64,000 nt of DNA from JAUIAI01 sp050633665 (GTDB taxonomy: Bacteria; Pseudomonadota; Gammaproteobacteria; Burkholderiales; Burkholderiaceae_E), in contig JBOEGY010000002.1 in the NCBI GenBank assembly GCA_050633665.1, forward strand, positions 124,001-188,000, given 5' to 3'. How positions within the stretch are numbered: position 1 is the stretch's first letter; the number at the start of each line of letters is the position of its first letter. The notes beneath the pieces are model-generated. The model was not told where the DNA came from and made no database searches. It was given only the letters and a program-made list of their open reading frames with translations. The translations under genes and the position numbers were made by a program. Shown here piece by piece: positions 26,779 through 34,999 of the stretch.

Positions 26779-26890
26779 GATCGTTCCGTAGTTGGCTGGA
26801 CTCAATGTTATGCCCGCAGGCAAGCCCTTAACCAGGACCGATGTTTCTTGCACACGCCTGAATTGTTAATAATCTGGGCGCAACTGAAAA

Positions 26891-27079
26891 TCAGCCGGCA
26901 TTGATTAACAAACGGTTACGGTTAGCGCACAGGCTGCCGACGGAACTGAAAACCGGCGTGACCGAATGGGTGACGCCCATGCGCCGGGTCGGAGATCCAT
27001 TTGAGACAAGATTTGAGCGAAGGCCGGCATTGACAGAGCGACTTGTGGCGATGGATTGAGTGGTTGCTGAGCGGTTCAT
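26891..27079 (-). CDS. Small basic Ser/Thr-rich protein, tandem copy 2
   Basis: The 62-residue paralogue of the preceding entry starts at the ATG at 27079 (GGGA about eight bases upstream). It has an Asn/Ser/Arg-rich N-terminus, the shared core SPTRRMGVTHSVTPVFSS, and a C-terminus RNRLLINAG. It lies 123 bases downstream of the SelW-like selenoprotein gene and 112 bases upstream of copy 1, all on one strand. It could be a substrate, a regulatory peptide or a structural protein; nothing in the sequence decides this. Confidence 0.5.
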   Translation of the reverse strand: MNRSATTQSIATSRSVNAGLRSNLVSNGSPTRRMGVTHSVTPVFSSVGSLCANRNRLLINAG

Positions 27080-27202
27080 GGTTTTTCCCGGTTTGACTGG
27101 TCTCAACAGTTAGTGGCGCTGTGGCCGCTGAGGGTTCAAAACCTTGTCAGAGGGCTCCAGGTCTCAGTGCCGTGCCGAACAGTCTGGTTCAGGCGTATGG
27201 GG

Positions 27203-27487
27203 TTACCGGCCAGCCGCTGAGCGCCCAAGCGCCTCGATCAACCCGTCCAGTTCGGCTTCAGTCGGAAAACGTCCTGTGGACTGCTTCGAAAAAATCAGCG
27301 GGGGTTGATCCGATTGGCGATACTGCACGACCTCAAAGACGCCACCGCCAGAGGCAATCAGGTCCACCGGACCTATTCCCGCTTTTTCAAACCTGGCTTT
27401 CACACGGAGAGCCTCGGGTTCGTAGTTTCAGACCTTGCAGAATTCGATCGTAATGGCGGAGCCAGCTGGCTGGATTGACTGGATCAT
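27203..27487 (-). CDS. SelW-like (Rdx family) selenoprotein with in-frame UGA = Sec
   Basis: The product has 94 residues if the TGA at 27428-27430 is read as selenocysteine (residue 20). The frame from the ATG at 27487 (AGG seven bases upstream) gives ITIEFC, then K-V-Sec, then NYEPEA. This is the Rdx/SelT-SelW-SelH family motif C-x-x-C/U-N-Y-x-P. It is followed by VDLIASGGGVFEV and LIFSKQSTGRFPTEAEL, the family's second and third conserved blocks. The normal length is about 90-100 residues, so both halves are needed. Calling the gene from the GTG at 27403 would lose the redox centre. A stem-loop fitting a bacterial SECIS follows the UGA. The role is probably thiol/selenol redox chemistry; the partner is unknown. 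Confidence 0.85.
27390..27420 (-). promoter_or_regulatory. Candidate bacterial SECIS element after the UGA codon
   Basis: Beginning eight bases after the UGA, an outer stem AACC/GGTT and an inner stem GGCT/AGCC are separated by a small bulge. They enclose an 11-base loop (CTCCGTGTGAA) that holds GU, as in bacterial SECIS loops bound by SelB. Stem start and loop distance are similar to those in E. coli fdhF. Pairing was done by hand. Confidence 0.6.
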
Positions 27488-27559
27488 TGAGCTGCCTACA
27501 GGGAGTGAGTTGATGACAACAACATTGTCCCCGGCCCGGATTCGATGTGCAACGCTTGT

Positions 27560-28135
27560 TCACCGAAAAGTCTCTTTCAGGCGCCAGCCAGTCACCCGGT
27601 GGCGAACGACTGGGGTGGAGGCCAGGGCAATCACAATCGTCGCCCCGACAATCACCAGGTAGGCCTTGAGCAAGAGATCAAACGGTAGCTGGCCCAACGG
27701 TTTGGCAACACCAACGAAAGCTGCGATCAGCCAATGGCTTGTGCTCAGGCCTCCGGTAATCGCAAGCAACATGGAATTGCCTGCGCCCAGCGGCCCGCTG
27801 CGTACCAGGACGGGAAATGAAAGATAGTGCAGGAACAAACCGTTGATGGTCAGGACGACGACGCACAACAGTTTGAGCAGCAGTTTCGGCTTGGAGATCA
27901 AGGCAGGTAACTCGAAACCTGTATCGATCCAGATGAGGGCCAATCCGGTGAACCAGAGCGCAATCAACCATCTGGAAATAACGGTCGCGGTACGAGCTAT
28001 CCATTGGCGCGAGAACTTTGCTCTTGCGATTGTCAGATCTGCATGGAGAACATAAGTGATAGCGAAACCGCAGCAGATCAGGTGAGCGAAGAGCAGCACA
28101 AGCCGTAACGGTTCGAGAGAAAGGAATAGATTCAT
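27560..28135 (-). CDS. Integral membrane protein of unknown function, about five helices
   Basis: The 191-residue protein is hydrophobic through most of its length, with about five predicted spans and no signal peptide. A histidine lies in the first span (LLFAHLICCGF) and another in a mid-protein loop (LFLHYLSFPVL). This arrangement recalls heme- or copper-related four-helix membrane proteins such as the CopD/DUF2269 type, but no family is firmly recognised. It ends 72 bases before the SelW-like gene on the same strand, so the two may be co-transcribed. Confidence 0.65.
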   Translation of the reverse strand: MNLFLSLEPLRLVLLFAHLICCGFAITYVLHADLTIARAKFSRQWIARTATVISRWLIALWFTGLALIWIDTGFELPALISKPKLLLKLLCVVVLTINGLFLHYLSFPVLVRSGPLGAGNSMLLAITGGLSTSHWLIAAFVGVAKPLGQLPFDLLLKAYLVIVGATIVIALASTPVVRHRVTGWRLKETFR

Positions 28136-28506
28136 TTGAGCTCCGAATGATTATTTCAGGTGCAGTTTGCCTTTGAGCTGACGGCAAGACGTAAGCCAAA
28201 TCTGCCGCTATTGCTCAAGCCGTAACTCATCCGGTTTTCAGGTCTGATACCCGATCGGGGTAGCGCTGACGCGGGTTCTGAGTGAGTTGAATTTGTTGAT
28301 TTTCCGGGCAGAGGCCATTGTTCGAGAAACGTTTTCATACGAACGTTTTGTCAACGCGTAACCAGATGCGCCCAAAGGCGCTTTGGCGCTCGACTTTTCG
28401 CCACGAGTGGTTTCCACCGGCTGTATGCCGACTGGCTGGGCCGCTCGCTAACACTCTTGCCGGCGCCTCGATCCATAGCGCACTCACGCGCGCCGTGCTG
28501 CTGCGG
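28136..28506. other. Intergenic region without recognised gene
   Basis: About 370 bases lie between the small membrane protein and the SDR gene. Short frames on both strands have no family resemblance. No clear promoter, repeat or RNA structure was seen. The promoter of the membrane protein and selenoprotein genes must lie in its left part. Confidence 0.4.
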
Positions 28507-29220
28507 TCAGAGTGCGGCTTCGAGCCGACTGTTCACGAGAATTTCGGCCACTGAAGCATCGTTGGGCAGAGAGAGCGCATAGGCAACGGTAGCGGCGATT
28601 GCGTCGGGGGCCATTTTGAATTGACCCTTTGGCGGGCTGATGCCGTGCGTCATATCGGTTTCGACCAGACCCGGACATATTGCCGTGGCCCGGATGCCGT
28701 CATCCCATCCTTTTTGACGCACCGCGTGAGTCAGTGCCATCGCGGCGAACTTCGACGCTGAATATCCGAGGTTATCGGCGCTGAGGACACGTACGCCCGC
28801 TAACGAGACGATATTGACAATACGCCCATGGCCGCATTCTTTCAGTGCTGGCAGCGCAGCACGAATCAGGCGCAACGGGCCTTTGAAATTGACGTCCCAC
28901 ATCTTGTCGAGCTCGGGTTCCCGGTCGTCCTCGATTGAAACCTGAACCATTACGCCAGCGTTGAGTACCAGGCCATCGATTTGCCCGAAATGTGCCAGCG
29001 TGGCGGCTACCCAGGCCGTTGAATCAGCGGCTTTGGTGGCATCCCATTGAAAAGACATCACCTCACTTTCAATGCCGGTAAGATCCAGCGAGGCTGGGTC
29101 ACGCGCGCCGAGGCTGAGCCGGTAACCGCGCTGCGCAAGCTCCAGCATAGTTGCGCGGCCGATGCCACGGTTGGCGCCGGAGATCATAATGACGCGTTGA
29201 TTCGGTTGTACTGTGGCCAT
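28507..29220 (-). CDS. Short-chain dehydrogenase/reductase (SDR)
   Basis: The 237-residue protein is a classical SDR. It has the cofactor motif SGANRGIG and the NAG strand (LVLNAGV), and the catalytic serine lies in IVSLAGVRVLS. The active-site Y-x-x-x-K (YSASK) and a CPGLVETDM segment follow. It reduces or oxidises an alcohol/carbonyl with NAD(P)H; the substrate is not predictable. It lies 46 bases downstream of the egtB-like gene on the same strand and may share its transcript. Confidence 0.92.
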   Translation of the reverse strand: MATVQPNQRVIMISGANRGIGRATMLELAQRGYRLSLGARDPASLDLTGIESEVMSFQWDATKAADSTAWVAATLAHFGQIDGLVLNAGVMVQVSIEDDREPELDKMWDVNFKGPLRLIRAALPALKECGHGRIVNIVSLAGVRVLSADNLGYSASKFAAMALTHAVRQKGWDDGIRATAICPGLVETDMTHGISPPKGQFKMAPDAIAATVAYALSLPNDASVAEILVNSRLEAAL

Positions 29221-29266
29221 GGCGAAATTTCCTGTGGGCGGTGGTGCGGATTTGTCGCTTTGCTGT

Positions 29267-30547
29267 TCAACCGTTCCGTGCGAGTCGGAGCCCGGAAAAC
29301 TGCCACCGCTTTTCGGGTTGAAAGAAGTTTCGATAACTCGGGCGAATGTGATCGGCTGGCGTCACGCAAGACCCACCGCGCAGAACCATCTGCTGACTCA
29401 TGAATTTGCCGTTGTATTCTCCGATAGCGCCGTCGGGGCGTTTGAATCCGGGGTAGGGCAGAAACGCACTGGCCGTCCATTCCCAGACATCGCCAAACAT
29501 CGATTGCGGCATTTCGCTGCTGGCCGATTGCGGAGCAGGGCGCAGCCGCCTGGAATCGGCGAAGTTGCCTTTAGGCGCCATGCGACTTGCCGCATGCTCC
29601 CACTCAAATTCTGTTGGCAGTCTGGCTCCTGCCCAGGTCGCGTAGGCATCCGCCTCGTAGTGGCTGACATGACAGACCGGCGCGTCTTCATCAATCAGTT
29701 GTGGTCCGCGCAAAGTCATGGAGTTCCAGTTGCCGTCCTGCTTGAACCAATAAAGCGGGGCTGTCCATGCCTCGTCCCGTGCCTTGGCGAATCCGTCTGA
29801 GAGCCAGTGGCAGGGGGTTTCATAACCGCCGCTTTCGATAAACTCAATCCATTGCCCGTTGGTGACGGCACGGCGGGCAAGCTCGAACGGGGTCAGCATC
29901 ACACGATGCCGGGGCTGCTCGCAGTCGAATCCCGGATTGTCTGCGGTGGCGCCGACCTCAACCAGGCCGCCGTCAAAGCGCGTCCATTCTTCCTGGCGTG
30001 GCGCCAGCGGACAAGAAGCTAAAGGTTCTGGCGCACGAAAAGCCGGGCGTAACGGATTCTGGGCGAACAGATGCAAGATGTCGGTTAGTAATAACTCCTG
30101 GTGTTGTTGCTCGTGAGCGATGCCAAGTTCAATGATGGCTGACTGCTCAGGGTCGGGCGATCGCGCGATGGCGGACAGCAACTCGTTGACATGGGTTCGC
30201 CACGCATAAATCTCATCTAGCGACGGCCGGGTCAGAAGGCCGCGTTTGTCACGCTGATGTCTCTCGCCAACCGCGTCGTAGTACGAGTTAAACAGAAAAC
30301 CAAAGCGGTCATCGTAGCGCGCTGATTCTCCCAGCGTTGGCACAATGAGGAATTGCTCGAAGAACCAGGTGGTATGCGCAAGGTGCCATTTAGCCGGACT
30401 GGCATCGGGCATGGATTGCGCCGTTGCATCCGCGTCCGACAAGCCGGTGACCAGCGCTTCGGTCTGTGAGCGAACAGCCGCGAGCCGGTCCGCCAACTCG
30501 TTGCCTTGATTGATTTCCCGGGTTTTTCCCAGCCGCAGTTCAGTCAT
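29267..30547 (-). CDS. EgtB-like ergothioneine-type sulfoxide synthase
   Basis: The 426-residue protein has an N-terminal DinB-like four-helix part with the iron site histidines (HLAHTTWFFEQF and HEQQHQE, the H-x3-H-x-E pattern) and a C-terminal FGE-sulfatase-like domain. The latter includes GDVWEWTASAF and an ending MVLRGGS...IRPSYRNFF, typical of EgtB. Such non-heme iron enzymes join a sulfur donor to trimethylhistidine with O2. No egtD methyltransferase is in the window. Related enzymes OvoA and the selenium-using SenA cannot be excluded from sequence alone. Confidence 0.87.
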   Translation of the reverse strand: MTELRLGKTREINQGNELADRLAAVRSQTEALVTGLSDADATAQSMPDASPAKWHLAHTTWFFEQFLIVPTLGESARYDDRFGFLFNSYYDAVGERHQRDKRGLLTRPSLDEIYAWRTHVNELLSAIARSPDPEQSAIIELGIAHEQQHQELLLTDILHLFAQNPLRPAFRAPEPLASCPLAPRQEEWTRFDGGLVEVGATADNPGFDCEQPRHRVMLTPFELARRAVTNGQWIEFIESGGYETPCHWLSDGFAKARDEAWTAPLYWFKQDGNWNSMTLRGPQLIDEDAPVCHVSHYEADAYATWAGARLPTEFEWEHAASRMAPKGNFADSRRLRPAPQSASSEMPQSMFGDVWEWTASAFLPYPGFKRPDGAIGEYNGKFMSQQMVLRGGSCVTPADHIRPSYRNFFQPEKRWQFSGLRLARNG

Positions 30548-30703
30548 AGATTATTCCGTTCTTAAAAGCACTTTTTTGAGCTCTTTGGCGCGTTTCCCGC
30601 ACCAGGTGGGCGTTACTGTACTTGATGCAAGGCGGTGTGGGTGACTCTGTGTAATATTGGTCTGTATCGGGGTGAATACCGTTAGTTTCAAAAGGATACG
30701 GCT

Positions 30704-31915
30704 ATGTTGACTGTCGCCATTGCTGGCGCTGGTATCGGCGGCTTGACGACTGCCTTATGTCTTCACGAATACGGGTTTGCCGTTCAGGTTTTTGAGGCTG
30801 TGGATCAAATACGGCCGTTAGGCGTGGGCCTTAATCTAATGCCGCATGCATCGGCTGTCCTGCACGGGCTGGGTTTGGGCCCGGCGCTTGATGAGACGGC
30901 TATCCGAACCCGCTGCATTGAGTACCGAACCAGGTACGGACACTTGCTTCAGTCAGATCCGCGCAATGTTGACGCTGGCTACGAAGCTCCGCAGTATTCG
31001 ATTCATCGCGGCGCATGCCAGTTGCTTTTGCTGAACGCAGTCCAGCGCCGCCTGGGTGCCGCTGTGATTAAAACAGGCAAACGCCTGGAGCGTTTTACCC
31101 AGACCACAGACAAAGCGACGGCACATTTCACTGACGGAAGTGAGTATGCGTGCGACATTTTAATTGGTGCCGATGGGCTACGGTCCAATGTAAGACGGCA
31201 GCTTCACCCGGATGAAGGCGCGCTCCATTATGAAGGCACGATGATGTATCGCGGTGCAACAGAAACAGACCTGGTCGGAGACGGCAAGACGATGGTTATT
31301 GCTGGAGACCACGATCTCAAGTTCGTGACGTATCCGGTTAGCGAGTCAGCGCGAAAACTGGGTCGATCGCTGACCAACTGGGTTGCCGAGGTGCGGGTTG
31401 ATCAACCACGGCATCTTCAGGATGCTGACTGGACACGTGAAGGCGAACGCGATTTTATTGACGCCTTTGGTGATTTCACTCTGGATGCTCTCGACATTGT
31501 GAAGCTGATGCATCAAACCGAGTCCGTGACTGAGTTCCCGATGATTGATCGGGACCCGATTGGCTGTTGGACTGATCACCGGGTCACATTGCTTGGCGAT
31601 GCTGCGCATCCAATGTATCCGATTGGCGCAAACGGCGCGTCGCAGGCGATCATGGATGCCAGGCAATTGGCGAAGAGTCTCGAATCAAGTCCGGGGCCGG
31701 CAGGACTTCAGGCCTATGAATCCTTGCGGCGACCAGCAACGTCCAGGATTGTCCTTAGCAATCGCCAGTCTGGCCCCGAGAAAGTGCTTGATATCGCTGC
31801 CGCACGGTTAAGCGGACCGAACGACCGGGTTGAAGACCTGGTGACACCGGAAGAGCTCGAAAGTGTTGCCGCGCATTACCGGGAGATTGCGGGGTTTACC
31901 AGGAGCATGTCGTGA
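30704..31915 (+). CDS. FAD-dependent aromatic-type monooxygenase
   Basis: The 403-residue protein shows the flavoprotein hydroxylase fingerprint. It has an N-terminal GAGIGGLTTALCLHEYGF dinucleotide fold, a mid DG-motif (LIGADGLRSNVR) and a GDAAHPMYPIGANGASQAIMDA segment. The group includes salicylate-type and PhzS-like hydroxylases that use NAD(P)H and O2. The phenolic or heteroaromatic substrate is unknown. It is alone on the plus strand; the next gene (M81 peptidase) starts 339 bases on. Confidence 0.9.
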   Translation: MLTVAIAGAGIGGLTTALCLHEYGFAVQVFEAVDQIRPLGVGLNLMPHASAVLHGLGLGPALDETAIRTRCIEYRTRYGHLLQSDPRNVDAGYEAPQYSIHRGACQLLLLNAVQRRLGAAVIKTGKRLERFTQTTDKATAHFTDGSEYACDILIGADGLRSNVRRQLHPDEGALHYEGTMMYRGATETDLVGDGKTMVIAGDHDLKFVTYPVSESARKLGRSLTNWVAEVRVDQPRHLQDADWTREGERDFIDAFGDFTLDALDIVKLMHQTESVTEFPMIDRDPIGCWTDHRVTLLGDAAHPMYPIGANGASQAIMDARQLAKSLESSPGPAGLQAYESLRRPATSRIVLSNRQSGPEKVLDIAAARLSGPNDRVEDLVTPEELESVAAHYREIAGFTRSMS

Positions 31916-31991
31916 TCACAGGCAGCCTGATCGGGCGGGCTGGCGAGCAAAGCGGTTATTCAACGGGGTGTTTTTTCGATCTGGCTGCAAT

Positions 31992-32011
31992 TTGACATAA
32001 TAAACATTATG
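31992..32011 (+). promoter_or_regulatory. Possible promoter/operator with inverted repeat upstream of the M81 gene
   Basis: A TTGACA box (31992-31997) overlaps a 6-bp inverted repeat CATAAT-AAAC-ATTATG (31996-32011). No good -10 box lies at the expected spacing, so it could be an operator with an atypical promoter. The surrounding 339-base gap holds no gene. Confidence 0.3.
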
Positions 32012-32072
32012 CGCAATTAATGCATGGGTTGAGCCAGGGGCCTGACTGTTCGGACAGTACGTTTGGGCTCAA

Positions 32073-32096
32073 TGCATCCGGTTGTGCATCCGGTTG
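32073..32096. repeat. 12-bp perfect tandem duplication in the intergenic region
   Basis: TGCATCCGGTTG occurs twice in direct succession, 159 bases before the M81 gene start. It may be a slippage product or a regulator site pair; nothing decides this. Confidence 0.6.
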
Positions 32097-32254
32097 CTAT
32101 TGCTGACGTCTGGTGTTGGTCCGGCGGTCGCATGCGCTGCGGACAGAAAAACGCCTTAGGCTGATTCACGCCAGCGTCGCCGAGGTGAAACTTTAGCGGC
32201 GCGACTCTAAGGTAATCTGTCAGATTGTTTTCTTGCGCCTCTCAGGAAATTGTC

Positions 32255-33817
32255 ATGAGCAAAAAGATTGTCGTTGCGGGAATGCTCCACGAGACCAATA
32301 CGTTCTCACCGGTAGCAACGCCTTTAAGCGCGTTCTTTTCGCGGGCGCGTGCTGTTCCACCGGGTCAAGATCCGCTGATTGGCGGTCAGGATGCGATTGA
32401 TCTGTACGCAGGCACAAATGTTGGTTTCGCCGGCTTTCTGCAAGTGGCCGCTGACGCTGGTGCTGATGTAGTCGCCCCGATGTACGCCAACGCCAATCCC
32501 AGTGCGCCAACGAACTCGGCCGCTTACGACCGTATGACCGGCGCCATTCTGGAAGCAATCAAACCCGGATGCGACGCCATCATGCTTGACTTGCACGGTG
32601 CGATGGTTGCCGAGGGATACGATGATGGCGAAGCCGAATTGCTTCGACGAATTCGCGAGATCGCGCCTGACACGCCGATCGCGGTTGCGCTGGACTTTCA
32701 TGCGAATATCAGCCCGGCTCTGGCGCAACATGCTGACATTATTACCGGTTATCGAACCTATCCCCATGTCGATATGGCGTTGACCGGCGCGCGCGCCGGC
32801 CAAACCCTGATTAAAGCCCTTGACGGCGAAGTGTCGCCGGTGATGGTGCACGGCTGGCTTCCGATGATGACCCATATGAATCAACATTCGCCGCAGTTCC
32901 AGCCGATGAAAGACCTGATGGATCAGGCGATTGCCGCTGAGGAAAACGGATCGGTTCTGAACGCCTCGGTTTTCGGTGGATTTCCGCTGGCTGACATTCC
33001 CTATGCCGGACTGTCTGTCGTAATTGTTGCCGACGCGATCAGTGCCGGTAGCGAGTCGGCCGCTCGCGCTCAGGCGCAAGCCTTGTGCGACGAGCTCTGC
33101 GACCAGGCCTGGGAGCGACGAGCCGAGTTTGTCTTTGATCTCGAGCCATTGACCAAGACAGTAAGTCGTGCCAAGTCGGTACGCTTATCAGCGGACCAGG
33201 GCGGCGGTAAGCATAAACCTGTTGTGCTCGCGGATCACAGCAATAACACTGCCTCAGGGGGTTCTGTCGATACGATGGAGTCAGTGGCCGAGGTCATCAA
33301 ACAGGGATTGACTGGCGTTATCGCTGGACCGGTCTGTGACCCCCAGGCGGTTGCCACGCTCATCAAGGCTGGCGTTGGTGAGACGCTGACCTTGCAGGTT
33401 GGCGGAAAAGTGGATGCGCCAAGCATTCAACGCAAAGCGGTTCCACTTGAATTGAGCGGCACCGTCCGGTGCATAACCGACGGTCGTTTTCGGGTAACCG
33501 GGCCAATGTCTACTGGCGTCATGATCAACTGCGGGCGGTCGGTCGTTTTCGACACCGGGCCGGTTCAATTATTGTTGTCGGAAAACCGGGTTGAGCCATT
33601 TGACCTGGGCGTGTTCACTCACTGTGGGTTGGATCCGTTGTCGGCGAACTTTATTCTCCTTTGGTCTCGACAGCATTTTCGGGCCGGGTTTGAGTCGATC
33701 GCGCAGCAAGTGCTGATGCTCGCCGGCCCGGGCGTCTGTAGTTCTGACTACAGCTTGTTTCCGTTCAGGAACCTTCATCGGCCAATCTATCCGATTGATC
33801 CTGATGCGACTCGTTAA
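32255..33817 (+). CDS. M81-family metallopeptidase (MlrC-like)
   Basis: The protein has 520 residues from the ATG at 32255 (AGGAAA upstream; an upstream in-frame start at 32225 is less likely). The N-terminus AGMLHETNTFSP is the M81 signature. Zinc-ligand candidates appear in LDLHGAMVAEGYDDGE and LDFHANIS, and the C-terminal MlrC domain ends in CSSDYSLFPFRNLHRPIYPID. The founding member breaks down linear microcystin, but most relatives lie in catabolic clusters and act on other amides. The neighbours (flavin monooxygenase, 6PGDH-like protein) suggest small-molecule degradation. Confidence 0.9.
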   Translation: MSKKIVVAGMLHETNTFSPVATPLSAFFSRARAVPPGQDPLIGGQDAIDLYAGTNVGFAGFLQVAADAGADVVAPMYANANPSAPTNSAAYDRMTGAILEAIKPGCDAIMLDLHGAMVAEGYDDGEAELLRRIREIAPDTPIAVALDFHANISPALAQHADIITGYRTYPHVDMALTGARAGQTLIKALDGEVSPVMVHGWLPMMTHMNQHSPQFQPMKDLMDQAIAAEENGSVLNASVFGGFPLADIPYAGLSVVIVADAISAGSESAARAQAQALCDELCDQAWERRAEFVFDLEPLTKTVSRAKSVRLSADQGGGKHKPVVLADHSNNTASGGSVDTMESVAEVIKQGLTGVIAGPVCDPQAVATLIKAGVGETLTLQVGGKVDAPSIQRKAVPLELSGTVRCITDGRFRVTGPMSTGVMINCGRSVVFDTGPVQLLLSENRVEPFDLGVFTHCGLDPLSANFILLWSRQHFRAGFESIAQQVLMLAGPGVCSSDYSLFPFRNLHRPIYPIDPDATR

Positions 33818-33858
33818 GCCAGTTCAGCCGCCCTGCTCCCTCGCCTTGCCTTGGCCAT

Positions 33859-34737
33859 TTACCCCTCCCGTTTAGCTGCGGGTGGATGCAACAACTGTTC
33901 GGTCAGGGTTTCAAGACTGGGTGGCGAGTCGTGATCCTTGAACGTCGCCAGCCGGTCGAACACCTCGCCCGCCGCCAAGTGAAATCCGGCGGGCAGTCCT
34001 GCCTGCTCAAGCGTTGCGGCGATCTCGCGCATTTCGGCATTCCAGCGCCAGGCTTTGCGAGCATTTCCTGTCACCGAGCCCTTGTTTTCCGGGTCGAAAT
34101 AGCGCAGCAGCGTCGGTTCCATCGCGGACCACTCCTGACGAAGATCCTGTTCAACCCCATGGTGTGATGCCAGAGTTATCAGATTCGCCAACAAGGCGCT
34201 GCGGGCCTTGTTCCAGCCGCCAAAGCACATTTTCAATGCCGAGGCAGCATAGGGATTCTGGTTTTCAAGGGATCTGGCTGCCAGCGCACCGGCATCAAAC
34301 CATGATGCCAGCAGGGTTGCCTGGGGCCCGGAGAGATACAAACGAGTGTTTGCTTGCCCGGTCGGGGGCGGACCGATGATCCCGCCGTCCGTGAAGGATC
34401 CGCCTGCGTTCTGAATGATCTCAGCGACCTGGGCGCTGGTGTCGGGCGAGACTGCATTGGCATCGACATACTGGCCGGTAAATCCGGCTTGCGCGACGGC
34501 CTTGGCCTGGTCAATGGCGCCGTGTGGCGGACAGACTGATAAAACGATCGACGCTTCCCGCACCCCTTGTTCAAGCGTCTGGGCGTCTGTCAGCCCCGCT
34601 TGCAGGGCGCGTGCCCGGGTCGCGGGACTGCGGCCGGTTCCTACCCAAAACACGCTCGCCCCTTTCTCAACAAGGCGCGCGCCAATGGCTGCGCCCATTT
34701 CCCCTGGGTGAAGCAACAACAGTTTTTGATGGGTCAT
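33859..34737 (-). CDS. 6PGDH-like NAD(P)-dependent oxidoreductase with DUF1932 C-terminus
   Basis: The 292-residue protein has an N-terminal Rossmann domain (LLLHPGEMGAAIGARLVEKG) like beta-hydroxyacid dehydrogenases. The DANAVSPDT segment holds the substrate-binding region. The C-terminal helical DUF1932 domain carries the conserved KMCFGGWNKA lysine segment. Members reduce or oxidise small hydroxyacids or related compounds. The gene is convergent with the M81 gene. Substrate unknown. Confidence 0.85.
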   Translation of the reverse strand: MTHQKLLLLHPGEMGAAIGARLVEKGASVFWVGTGRSPATRARALQAGLTDAQTLEQGVREASIVLSVCPPHGAIDQAKAVAQAGFTGQYVDANAVSPDTSAQVAEIIQNAGGSFTDGGIIGPPPTGQANTRLYLSGPQATLLASWFDAGALAARSLENQNPYAASALKMCFGGWNKARSALLANLITLASHHGVEQDLRQEWSAMEPTLLRYFDPENKGSVTGNARKAWRWNAEMREIAATLEQAGLPAGFHLAAGEVFDRLATFKDHDSPPSLETLTEQLLHPPAAKREG

Positions 34738-34999
34738 TGGACCTTCCTCGGTGAATTCTGGAACTGAATTACTCTACCTTCATTGAGGTGATCGATGGGC
34801 CGGCGAGCCAGAAAGATTGCACTGACGAGCCGGCTTCAGATCATGGTGTGGGCCAGGAGTGTCGCGGTTGCTCGTTGCCAGTGATGTATCCAAGGACAAA
34901 TTCTGTCAAACCGTTCCAGTTTCCCCACTCGATACGCTTGTGTAGTTGGACGCAGGCAAGTCAGCAGATACACTCAAAACACCAGAAGATGAGACAACG

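Noticed and set aside
26597..27060. Plus-strand open frames through the tandem repeats, also conserved between the two copies
   Set aside because: Their third codon positions coincide with those of the minus-strand frames, which alone explains the conservation. The minus frames have aligned ATG codons with ribosome sites; the plus frames have only TTG/CTG starts. Left as an open alternative.
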